Below, piece after piece: positions 5,729 to 12,884 of a stretch of 12,964 bases of DNA (position 1 is its first letter; each line of letters opens with the position of its first letter). Both the position numbers and the translations under genes were made by a program. The stretch spans positions 1 to 12,964 of the forward strand of contig DAHUZG010000015.1 of NCBI GenBank assembly GCA_027306715.1. Direction: 5' to 3'. The DNA comes from Acidimicrobiaceae bacterium. Its GTDB lineage: Bacteria; Actinomycetota; Acidimicrobiia; Acidimicrobiales; Bog-793. The notes under the pieces were generated by a model. It did no database searches. It saw only the letters and a list, made by a program, of their open reading frames with translations, and was not told the origin of the DNA.

Positions 5729-7591
5729 GTGACGAGCGCACCAGCCGCGGAGACGTCGGCTCCCGGGGGCGGCACCGTCGACGCCTTCACCGCCGAGGTC
5801 ATCCGTGCCGGCCTGATGGCGATCACCGGCGAGATGAAGACGAACCTCATGCGCACCGCCTACAACCAGATCATCTACGAGGCAGAGGACTTCACCGTCG
5901 GGCTGTTCGACGAGAACGGCGGCACGCTGTCGATCGGCCTCGGGCTGCCGATGTTCATCCGCGGCCTGTCTGACTGTGTCAAGGCCAAGATCGAGCACTG
6001 GGGGCGCGGCGGGATCTTTCCCGGCGACGTCCTTCTCACCAACGACCCGGAGGTGATGGGAAGCCACCTCAACCACCTCATCTTCACGACCCCGGTGTTC
6101 AACGACGGCGAGCTCGTCGCGTTCTCCTCCTCGATGGCGCACTGGATCGACGTCGGCGGCGTGCTCGGCGGCGTCACCCAGGACATCTACTCCGAGGGGC
6201 TGCAGCTGCCGTTCGTCAAGATCTTCGAGCGGGGTGAGGAGAAGCGCGAGCTGACGGCGCTGATCCGGATGAACTGCCGGGCTCCCGAGCGCGCGATGGG
6301 CGATCTGCGCGCTCAGCTGGCCGCCATCCGCACCGGCCAGCGGCGCCTCGCCGATCTCCTCGCGCGCTACGGCAACGCCGCCTTCCGCTCGAGCGTCGCC
6401 CTGCTCTTCGACCAGAGCGAGCGGCGGGCCGTCGCCGCCGTCGAGTCGATCCCGGACGGGATCTACGAGGCCGAGTCGTACATGGACGACGACGGTGTCG
6501 TGGTCGGCAAGCACATCCCGATCGCGGTCCGCGTCGAGGTCCGCTGCGGGGAGATGACGATCGACCTCTCGGGCTGCGCCCCACAGGTCGCCGGGTACTT
6601 CAATTCGGGCCCCACCGCCGGACGCTCGGCCGCCGAGGTGGCGTTCAAGTTCGTCACCACCCCGACGCTGTACCCGATCAACGACGGCGCCTTCCGACCG
6701 CTCCGGATCGTGCTGCCGCCCGGGCGGATCATCTCGGCCACGAAGCCCTCGGCGATGCGCGTCTGGATGACCGTTCCGATGACGGTCGTCGACACGATCT
6801 TCAAGGCGCTGGCGCCGGCGTGCCCCGAGCGTGTCCTCGCCGGCCACCATGCCGACCTCATCTCGGGCGTGGCGTTCGGGTTCATCAACCCGGCCACGGG
6901 GGCGCTGCACGCCGGGACGAGTCGCGGCATCAGCCTGCCCGGCGGCGGCTTCGGCGCCACCTCGGGCTCGGACGGGATGTCCGCCACGGTCTGTCTCAAC
7001 GACGGCGACACCCACAACACCCCGGTGGAGGCGGGCGAGGCGAAGGCGCCCGTCGTCGTCATCCGCCGCGCCCTTCGCGTCGACTCCGGCGGCCCGGGCA
7101 GGTACCGCGGCGGCCTCGGGGTCGTCCAGGAGCAGGAGACGCTCGTCCCGGCTCTCTACGAGTCCCATGTCGAGCGCACGAACTGCGCCCCGTGGGGTCT
7201 TCTCGGCGGCCGGCCCGGGATGGCCAACCGGGTCGGCATCGTGCGCGCCGACGGCACGATCGAACGGTTCCGGTCCGGCAAGGTGGCGCCTCTGCGCCTC
7301 GAGGCGGGCGACCGCTGGTTGAGCGAGGCCGGCGGCGCGGGCGGTTTCTACAGCCCTCTCGAGCGAGACCCCGAGCTGGTGCTGGCGGACGTGCGAGCCG
7401 GTTACGTCTCGCCCGCCTCGGCCGAGCGAGACTACGGCGTCGTCCTGCGCCGGCAGGAAAGAGGCTACGAGATAGACCCGAGGGCGACCGTCGAGCTTCG
7501 GGAGCGGTTGGCGGCCGAGGAGCGACCGGCGGCCGAGGAGCGACCTGCGGCCGAGGAGCGACCTGCGGCCGAGGAAGGAGTCGAGAGATGA
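5729..7591 (+). CDS. Hydantoinase B/oxoprolinase family protein (HyuB copy 1)
   Basis: About 620 residues. HyuB-type subunit of an ATP-dependent amidohydrolase or carboxylase that would act with the HyuA protein encoded downstream; cytosolic. The core begins at about residue 18 (DAFTAEVIRAGLMAITGEMK) and runs unbroken to about 595. Candidate metal-binding residues are H113 and H116 (GSHLNH) and H138/D141 (HWIDVGG). Conserved glycine-rich segments are YFNSGPTAGRSAAEVAFK and GGPGRYRGGLG. The C-terminus is an AAEERP repeat tail absent from HyuB2. The frame is open from GTG 5495, but I chose GTG 5729: it gives 17 residues before the core, against 16 in HyuB2, and excludes a repeat-encoded Arg-rich segment. 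No strong Shine-Dalgarno precedes 5729, so the start is uncertain. Its stop overlaps the FAH gene start (ATGA). Roughly three quarters identical to HyuB2. Confidence 0.9.
   Translation: MTSAPAAETSAPGGGTVDAFTAEVIRAGLMAITGEMKTNLMRTAYNQIIYEAEDFTVGLFDENGGTLSIGLGLPMFIRGLSDCVKAKIEHWGRGGIFPGDVLLTNDPEVMGSHLNHLIFTTPVFNDGELVAFSSSMAHWIDVGGVLGGVTQDIYSEGLQLPFVKIFERGEEKRELTALIRMNCRAPERAMGDLRAQLAAIRTGQRRLADLLARYGNAAFRSSVALLFDQSERRAVAAVESIPDGIYEAESYMDDDGVVVGKHIPIAVRVEVRCGEMTIDLSGCAPQVAGYFNSGPTAGRSAAEVAFKFVTTPTLYPINDGAFRPLRIVLPPGRIISATKPSAMRVWMTVPMTVVDTIFKALAPACPERVLAGHHADLISGVAFGFINPATGALHAGTSRGISLPGGGFGATSGSDGMSATVCLNDGDTHNTPVEAGEAKAPVVVIRRALRVDSGGPGRYRGGLGVVQEQETLVPALYESHVERTNCAPWGLLGGRPGMANRVGIVRADGTIERFRSGKVAPLRLEAGDRWLSEAGGAGGFYSPLERDPELVLADVRAGYVSPASAERDYGVVLRRQERGYEIDPRATVELRERLAAEERPAAEERPAAEERPAAEEGVER
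7511..7582 (+). repeat. 18-bp tandem repeat encoding the AAEERP tail of HyuB1
   Basis: Three near-perfect copies of GCGGCCGAGGAGCGACCT start at 7511, 7529 and 7547. A fourth, diverged copy (7565-7582) keeps the first 11 bases. In frame they encode AAEERP three times, then AAEEGV. The divergence of the last copy creates AAGGAG (7575-7580), the Shine-Dalgarno of the next gene, 7 nt before its ATG. Confidence 0.92.
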
Positions 7592-8562
7592 GGATCGTGC
7601 TCTTCGGAGAGGCTGCGCGTCTCGGCGTGCTCGAGGGAGGGCACGTGCTCGACCTCGCCGCCGCCTACACCGAGTCCCTGCGCCGCGCCGGCGCCTCCTC
7701 GCCCGAGCAGGTGGCGGCCGAGCGGCTCGGCTCGAGCCTCGGGGAGCTGATCGCCAACGGCAGCTCGGCGCTCGACGCCGCCGAGGAGGCGCTCGACCTC
7801 GCCCGCCGGGACGGCTTCGACCCGGCCTGGTCGCTGCCGCTCGAGCAGACGCGCCTTCGGGCGCCGTGGCCCGGCCGGCGCATCGCCTGTGTCGGTGGCA
7901 ACTATGCCGACCACCTGGCGGGGATGACCGGCGGCTTTTCGATGGAGGCTGTCACCGCCCAGGCCCGTGAGAACGGCCAGTGGGGCTTCTGGAAGGTGCC
8001 GAGCGAGGTCGCCGGGCCGGGCGACGAGCTGCCGTACCCGCGCCGCACCGAGTACCTCGACTACGAGGGCGAGGCCGCCGTCGTCATCTCGCGGCGCGGC
8101 AAGGACATCCCGGCAGACCGCTTCGAGGACTACGTCTTCGGCGTCACCCTCGTCAACGACGTCTCGATCCGGGACAACATGGGCCGCCCCTTCCCGATGA
8201 GCTACAACCTCGCCAAGAACTTCGACGGCTGCGTGGCGATGGGGCCGGTGATCGTCGTCGGCGAACAGCTGAGCCCGCTGTCGCTCGAGGTGGAGACCAA
8301 GGTCAACGGCGAGACCCGCCAGCGCTTCGACACCTCGGCGATGATCTTCTCGTTTCCCGAGGTGCTCGAGTTCCTCTCCCGTGACCTCACCTTCGTCCCC
8401 GGCGACGTCATCTCCGGCGGCACGGCCAAGGGGACGGCCGCCGACAGCACGCCGAGGCCGGCCGAGGGCGAGAAGCGCCCCCGCGAGCTCTTCCTCGACC
8501 CCGGGGACACTGTCGAGGTGTCCTCGCCGCAGGTGGGCGTCCTCACCAACACCGTCTCCTAG
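7588..8562 (+). CDS. Fumarylacetoacetate hydrolase (FAH) family protein
   Basis: 324-residue cytosolic metal-dependent enzyme. FAH relatives cleave C-C bonds in acylpyruvates and 1,3-diketo acids, or isomerise or hydrate 2-oxo-enoic acids in aromatic ring-cleavage pathways. Residues 1-95 match the variable N-terminal domain. The catalytic domain starts near 98 (IACVGGNYADHLAG; N105, H109). The metal triad is E160 and E162 (YLDYEGEAAVVI) and D191 (VNDVSIRD), with the family's E-x-E to D spacing of 31. K210 lies in the family segment LAKNFDG. The usual TGTPxGVG loop near the end is replaced by SGGTAKGTAADS, a variant that also occurs in the family. ATG 7588 overlaps the hyuB1 stop and has AAGGAG 7 nt upstream, so translation is probably coupled. 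The exact substrate cannot be read. Confidence 0.92.
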   Translation: MRIVLFGEAARLGVLEGGHVLDLAAAYTESLRRAGASSPEQVAAERLGSSLGELIANGSSALDAAEEALDLARRDGFDPAWSLPLEQTRLRAPWPGRRIACVGGNYADHLAGMTGGFSMEAVTAQARENGQWGFWKVPSEVAGPGDELPYPRRTEYLDYEGEAAVVISRRGKDIPADRFEDYVFGVTLVNDVSIRDNMGRPFPMSYNLAKNFDGCVAMGPVIVVGEQLSPLSLEVETKVNGETRQRFDTSAMIFSFPEVLEFLSRDLTFVPGDVISGGTAKGTAADSTPRPAEGEKRPRELFLDPGDTVEVSSPQVGVLTNTVS

Positions 8563-8582
8563 CGCGGCCGGAGCAGAAGACG

Positions 8583-8630
8583 ATGGGCAAGCCTTGGCGA
8601 CGAGAGACGGCGATGAGCGATGAGCGATGA
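8583..8630 (+). CDS. Possible 15-codon upstream ORF (leader) before the small protein gene
   Basis: ATG 8583 follows GGAG (8570-8573) at 9 nt and reads MGKPWRRETAMSDER, ending in TGA at 8628-8630. The ATG of the next gene (8620) lies inside it in another frame, so translation of this peptide could help reinitiation there. Too short for codon-use evidence; it may be chance. Confidence 0.2.
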   Translation: MGKPWRRETAMSDER

Positions 8631-8632
8631 GC
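8612..8632 (+). repeat. 7-bp tandem repeat (GATGAGC x3) over a start codon
   Basis: Three perfect copies of GATGAGC. Each contains an ATG (8613, 8620, 8627), one in each frame; only 8620 is in frame with the following gene. Loss of one copy would join the upstream ATG 8583 in frame to the small protein. Confidence 0.9.
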
Positions 8633-8988
8633 GGTCACTGGTGAGCGGCGAGGTGAGCGACGGTGACCTGGTGCTGGCGGCGCTGCGGCGCCGGCCACGC
8701 CGGGCGGCCTTCGTCGCCGAGCTGCGGTCCGATGTGGTGGGTCACGGGGCGACGGGCGAGGGCGTCGAGCGGGCCCTCGAGGTGCTCGAGACGAGCGGCG
8801 AGGTCCTCGTTCGACCGCACTACTGCGCCGATCCCCATCTGGCGGCTCTGGACCTGCGGGTCGTCGGCCTCGTCGAGGCGAGCCCCGAGGCAGAAGGCGG
8901 CGATCCGATCTCCGGAGCCGTCGAACGAGTCGAGCGAACCTGGCGAGAGTGGGAGGCTGAGTTCCTTGCGAACCACCGTTGCAGCTGA
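8620..8988 (+). CDS. Small hypothetical protein, winged-helix-like pattern
   Basis: 122 residues; I do not recognise a named family. The predicted order is helix (DLVLAALRRRPRR, about 15-27), helix (AAFVAELRSDV), helix (GEGVERALEVLETSG), a two-strand hairpin (EVLVRPHYCADPH to DLRVVGLVEA) and a C-terminal amphipathic helix rich in Glu/Arg/Trp (about 98-118). Helix-helix-helix-wing is the winged-helix layout, so it may bind DNA or a partner protein. It has only two Cys (in PHYCADPH and at the C-terminus). It sits between the FAH and hyuA genes, with gaps of 57 and 51 bp. Acetone and acetophenone carboxylases also have a small extra subunit beside HyuA/HyuB-like proteins, but I see no clear motif match to it. 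The start is ATG 8620 within a 7-bp repeat; its Shine-Dalgarno is weak. A long antisense frame also covers this region but looks like a shadow. Confidence 0.65.
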   Translation: MSDERSLVSGEVSDGDLVLAALRRRPRRAAFVAELRSDVVGHGATGEGVERALEVLETSGEVLVRPHYCADPHLAALDLRVVGLVEASPEAEGGDPISGAVERVERTWREWEAEFLANHRCS

Positions 8989-9008
8989 GAGGACGAGGGG
9001 CGCGGCGG

Positions 9009-9029
9009 CGGCTCCGTCGGTCGGAGCCG
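9009..9029 (+). promoter_or_regulatory. 8-bp hairpin ending at the hyuA Shine-Dalgarno
   Basis: CGGCTCCG (9009-9016), loop TCGGT, CGGAGCCG (9022-9029) is a perfect 8-bp stem. Its last base is the first G of the hyuA Shine-Dalgarno GGAGGG (9029-9034), which lies 5 nt before GTG 9040. A stem flush with the ribosome site could tune HyuA output relative to the upstream genes, or act as an RNA-processing boundary. Confidence 0.5.
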
Positions 9030-9039
9030 GAGGGACGAC

Positions 9040-11103
9040 GTGCGGGTAGCCGCAGACATCGGCGGCACCTTCACCGACGTGGCCGCCTACGACGAGACGA
9101 CCGGTGAGATCCTGCTGTCGAAGACCCTCTCCACGCCCCGGGCGCTCGAGCAGGGCGTCCGGGAAGGCATCACTCGCACGACCCCGGACCTCACGGGCAT
9201 CGACTCGGTGATCCACGGGTCGACGTTGGTCATCAACGCCATCATCGAGCGCCAGGGAGCAAGGACGGCTCTTGTCACGACCAAGGGATTCCGCGACGTC
9301 TATGAGATCGGGCGCATCAACAGGCCGGACTCGTTCAACCCGCGATTTCGCAAGCACCGCCCGCTCGTCCCCCGGGAGATGGTCTACGAGCTCGACGAGC
9401 GGGTCCTTGCCGACGGCACCGTCCGGGCGCCGTTCGACGAGGCCGAGGCGCGCCGGCTCGCCAGCCTGCTTGTCGAGGAGGGGGTCGAAGCCGTCGCCGT
9501 CGTCTTCCTCCACGCCTACCGCTATCCCGACCACGAGACAAGGATGGCCGAGATCCTCCGTGAGGCGAGCCCGGACCTCTACGTCTCGGTCTCCCACGAG
9601 CTCTCCCGCGAGTATCGCGAGTACGAGCGGACCTCGACCACCGCGGCCAACGCCTATGTCGGTCGCAGGGTGAGCGACTATCTCGCCAGCCTCCAGTCCG
9701 GGCTGCGCGGCGACGGGTTCGGCGGCAGCCTCTTGATCATGCAGTCCAACGGCGGCCTCACCGACTTGCAGAACGCCCGCCGCCAATGCGTGCAGATGAT
9801 GGAGTCCGGTCCGGCAGGCGGCGTCGTCGGCACGATGGCGCTGTGCGAGCTGCTCGACATCGACTCGGCGGTGAGCTTCGACATGGGCGGCACGACCGCC
9901 AAGTCCTGCGTCATCCGCCGCGGCGAGCCGAGCTTCTCGCCCGACTACTTCGTCGGCGGCTACAACGAGGGCCTCGTGATGAGGATCCCGGTGCTCGAGA
10001 TCGTCGAGGTGGGCACCGGAGGCGGCAGCATCGCCTGGCTCGACGACGGCGGCGGCCTGCACGTCGGTCCGCGAAGCTCCGGTGCCGAGCCTGGTCCCGC
10101 CTGCTACGGGCGCGGCGGGCTCGAGCCGACGATCACCGACGCCAACGTCGCGCTCGGCCGACTCGATCCGAAGCGGTTCCTCGGCGGCGAGATGGTCCTC
10201 GATCCCGAGGCGGCGCGGGCCGCCTTGCGCCACCGGGTCGTCGAGCCCCTCGGGGTCGACCTCGAGCGGGCCGCCTCCGGCATGCTCGAGGTGGCCACCG
10301 CCCAGATGGCCAACGCCGTGCGCGGCGTCACCCTCCAACGCGGCCTCGACCCCCGTGACTTCACGCTCTTCGCCTTCGGAGGCGGGGGGCCGCTCCACGC
10401 CGCCGCGGTCGCCAAGGAGCTGTCGATCAGCACCGTCGTCGTGCCGGTCTCACCGGGCCACTTCTCTGCTGTCGGGATGCTGATGGCCGATCTCCGCCGT
10501 GACCTCGCCCAGACGCTGTTCCGTCGCCTCGCCTCGTTGCCGATGGCGGAGCTCGAGCAGGAGTTCTCACGCCTCGAGCACGAGGGACGCGGGGCGCTCG
10601 AGCGTTCCGGCATCGCCACCGACCGTGTCGTGTTCGAGCGCGCCGCCGACATGCGCTACGTGGGTCAGGAGCACTCGGTGACCGTCCGGTTGCCTGCCAG
10701 CTTCGACCCTGACGACGACGTCGGCCGCAAGGAGCTCAAGCATCTGTTCGACGAGGCCCACGAGCAGCGTTACAGCCACAGCGCCGAGGAGCAGCCGGCA
10801 GACGTCGTCACGTTGCGATTGTCGGCGATCGGGCGTCTGGCCAAGCCCGTGCTGGCCGAGATCGAGCGGGGCTCGGCGACGCCGCCGGCGTCTTCGGAGC
10901 GGGGCGAGCGCAGCGTCGTCTTCCCGCTCTCCGGGGCGACGCCCGCCCGGGTGCTCGCGCGCGAGGCGCTGCTCGCCGGCAACCTCGTCGAGGGGCCGGC
11001 GGTGATCGAGGAGACGGCATCGACGACGGTCGTCGAGCCCGGTGACAGCCTCGAGGTCGACCGCTACGGCCATCTCGTCATCCACCTCGGAGCCAGACGA
11101 TGA
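9040..11103 (+). CDS. Hydantoinase A/oxoprolinase family ATP-binding protein (HyuA)
   Basis: 687 residues, normal for HyuA. It belongs to the ASKHA (actin/hexokinase-like) ATPase fold and would use ATP to activate a carbonyl or bicarbonate, so that the HyuB partner can open an amide ring or carboxylate the substrate. Visible parts are the phosphate-1 loop DIGGTFTD (6-13), the segment GSTLVINAIIERQGAR (about 61-76), the second phosphate loop FDMGGTTAKS (280-289), the glycine-rich GTGGGS (325-330), PGPACYG (351-357), a Gly-rich AFGGGGPLH segment near 447-455, and the C-terminal domain with YSHSAEEQPADVVTLRL. GTG 9040 has GGAGGG 5 nt upstream and puts the phosphate loop at the N-terminus as expected. 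The stop overlaps the hyuB2 ATG (ATGA), implying near-equal synthesis. It is the only HyuA in the window, so both HyuB copies may pair with it. Whether it serves a carboxylase, lactamase or hydantoinase is open. Confidence 0.94.
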   Translation: MRVAADIGGTFTDVAAYDETTGEILLSKTLSTPRALEQGVREGITRTTPDLTGIDSVIHGSTLVINAIIERQGARTALVTTKGFRDVYEIGRINRPDSFNPRFRKHRPLVPREMVYELDERVLADGTVRAPFDEAEARRLASLLVEEGVEAVAVVFLHAYRYPDHETRMAEILREASPDLYVSVSHELSREYREYERTSTTAANAYVGRRVSDYLASLQSGLRGDGFGGSLLIMQSNGGLTDLQNARRQCVQMMESGPAGGVVGTMALCELLDIDSAVSFDMGGTTAKSCVIRRGEPSFSPDYFVGGYNEGLVMRIPVLEIVEVGTGGGSIAWLDDGGGLHVGPRSSGAEPGPACYGRGGLEPTITDANVALGRLDPKRFLGGEMVLDPEAARAALRHRVVEPLGVDLERAASGMLEVATAQMANAVRGVTLQRGLDPRDFTLFAFGGGGPLHAAAVAKELSISTVVVPVSPGHFSAVGMLMADLRRDLAQTLFRRLASLPMAELEQEFSRLEHEGRGALERSGIATDRVVFERAADMRYVGQEHSVTVRLPASFDPDDDVGRKELKHLFDEAHEQRYSHSAEEQPADVVTLRLSAIGRLAKPVLAEIERGSATPPASSERGERSVVFPLSGATPARVLAREALLAGNLVEGPAVIEETASTTVVEPGDSLEVDRYGHLVIHLGARR

Positions 11104-12884
11104 GCGTGCCCGGGGTTCCGGCTCGGCAAGGGCCGGCACCTGCGCTCGATCCCTTCACCACCGAGGTCATCCGCTCCGGCCTGATGGCGATCACGGGCGA
11201 GATGAAGACCAACCTCATGCGTACGGCCTACAACCCGATCATCTACGAAGCCGAGGATTTCACCGTGGGGCTGTTCGACGCCCACGGCGACACGCTCTCG
11301 ATCGGGCTCGGCCTGCCGATGTTCATCCGCGGCCTGTCCGACTGCATCAAGGCCAAGCTCGCCTTCTGGGGGCCTGAGAACATCGAGCCGGGCGACATCC
11401 TGCTCACCAACGACCCCGACGTCATGGGCAGTCACCTCAACCACATGATCTTCACGACGCCGGTCTTCAACGAGGGCAGGTTGATGGCCTTCTCCTCCTC
11501 GATGGCGCACTGGGTCGACGTCGGCGGCGTGCTCGGCGGCGTCACGCAGGACATCTACTCCGAGGGCCTGCAGCTGCCGTTCGTCAAGCTCGTCAAGGCC
11601 GGCCGCCAGGACGACGAGCTGACCTCGATCATCCGCATGAACTGCCGTCTTCCCGAGCGTGCGATGGGGGACATGCGGGCCCAGATCGCCTCGGTGCGCA
11701 CCGGCGAGCGACGGCTCTCCGAGCTGCTGGCGCGCTACGGAAACGAAGCCTTCGAGGCGAGCGTCGAGCAGCTCTTCGCCCAGTCCGAGCGCCTCGCCCG
11801 TGCCGAGGTCGAGACGATCCCCGACGGCGTCTACACGGCCGAGTCGTTCATGGACGACGACGGCGTCGTGCTCGGCAAGCACATCCGGATCGCCGTGTCG
11901 GTCGAGGTCCGCGGCGACCAGATGACCGTCGACCTCTCCGACGTCGGGCCCCAGGTGGCGGGGTACTTCAACTCCGGCCCGACTGCCGGCCGATCAGCCG
12001 CCGAGGTGGCGTTCAAGTTCCTCACCACGCCGACCGTCTACCCGATCAACGACGGGGCGCTGCGGGCCCTCGACATCGTCCTCCCGCCCGGTCGCGTCAT
12101 CTCGGCGACCAAGCCGTCGGCGATGCGGTTCTGGATGACGGTGCCGATGACCGTCGTCGACACGATCTTCAAGGCGCTGGCGCCGGCCTGTCCGGACAGG
12201 GTGCTCTCGGGCCACCATGCCGATCTTGGCATCGGCAGCGCCTTCGGGTTCGTCGACCCCGTCACCGGGGCGTTGTCCTCCGCCGGTTTCGGCGAGATGG
12301 GCCTCGTCGGCGGAGGCTTCGGGGCGACCGCCGGCGGGGACGGCATGAGCGCCACGGTCTGCTCGAACGACGGCGACACGCACAACACTCCGGTCGAGGC
12401 GAGCGAGTCCAAGGCGCCGGTCGTCGTCCTCAGGCGCCAGCTGCGCCAGGACTCCGGGGGTCCCGGCCGCTTCCGGGGCGGACTCGGCTGCGTCCAGGAG
12501 GCCGAGACGCTCGTTCCGGCGATGTACCAAGCACAGGTGGAGCGGACCGTCTGCGCGCCCTGGGGCCTGCTCGGTGGGCGCGACGCGCGGCCCAACCGGG
12601 TGGCGATCCGCCGCAGCGACGGGACGCTCGAGACCTTCGACTCCGGCAAGGTGCGCCCGCTCAGGCTCGAGCCGGGTGACAGCTGGATCACCGAGATGGG
12701 AGGCGGCGGCGGCTTCTATGACCCTCTCGAGCGCGACCCGGAGAGGGTCCTCGCCGACGTGCGCGCCGGGTACGTGTCGATCGAGTCTGCCCGGCGCGAC
12801 TACGGGGTCGTCGTCACCGGGAGCGGCCGCAGCCTCGGGATCGACCGAGCGGCCACCGGGCAGCTGCGACCAGCTCGCCGCTAG
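11100..12884 (+). CDS. Hydantoinase B/oxoprolinase family protein (HyuB copy 2)
   Basis: 594 residues, normal for the family, and translationally coupled to hyuA by ATGA, so it is the likeliest direct HyuA partner. The core starts at residue 17 (DPFTTEVIRSGLMAITGEMK). Candidate metal-binding residues H112 and H115 (GSHLNH) and H137/D140 (HWVDVGG) match HyuB1 positions. The segments YFNSGPTAGRSAAEVAFK and GGPGRFRGGLG are shared. Differences from HyuB1 cluster at about 73-81, 166-172, near DVGPQ (GCAPQ in HyuB1), and at SSAGFGEMGLVGG (HAGTSRGISLPGG in HyuB1). It lacks the AAEERP tail and ends soon after the YGVVVTG segment. Last complete gene on the right. Confidence 0.95.
   Translation: MSVPGVPARQGPAPALDPFTTEVIRSGLMAITGEMKTNLMRTAYNPIIYEAEDFTVGLFDAHGDTLSIGLGLPMFIRGLSDCIKAKLAFWGPENIEPGDILLTNDPDVMGSHLNHMIFTTPVFNEGRLMAFSSSMAHWVDVGGVLGGVTQDIYSEGLQLPFVKLVKAGRQDDELTSIIRMNCRLPERAMGDMRAQIASVRTGERRLSELLARYGNEAFEASVEQLFAQSERLARAEVETIPDGVYTAESFMDDDGVVLGKHIRIAVSVEVRGDQMTVDLSDVGPQVAGYFNSGPTAGRSAAEVAFKFLTTPTVYPINDGALRALDIVLPPGRVISATKPSAMRFWMTVPMTVVDTIFKALAPACPDRVLSGHHADLGIGSAFGFVDPVTGALSSAGFGEMGLVGGGFGATAGGDGMSATVCSNDGDTHNTPVEASESKAPVVVLRRQLRQDSGGPGRFRGGLGCVQEAETLVPAMYQAQVERTVCAPWGLLGGRDARPNRVAIRRSDGTLETFDSGKVRPLRLEPGDSWITEMGGGGGFYDPLERDPERVLADVRAGYVSIESARRDYGVVVTGSGRSLGIDRAATGQLRPARR

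Noticed and set aside
4360..5856. 498-codon minus-strand frame over the amidohydrolase and its downstream gap
   Set aside because: Antisense to a gene with a clear metal-site motif set; the repeat region yields simple PTERRPTE-type sequence, not a domain.
5546..7168. 540-codon minus-strand frame
   Set aside because: Antisense shadow of hyuB1; no recognisable motif, low hydrophobic content.
6820..8562. 580-codon plus frame that would fuse an extra N-terminal region to the FAH protein
   Set aside because: The first ~255 residues are an Arg-rich out-of-frame reading of hyuB1. ATG 7588 has a good Shine-Dalgarno and gives a family-typical length.
8635..10398. 587-codon minus-strand frame over the small ORF and hyuA
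   Set aside because: Antisense to hyuA, which has strong ATPase motifs; the minus frame has no domain. It does cover the small ORF, which is one reason that call is only moderately confident.
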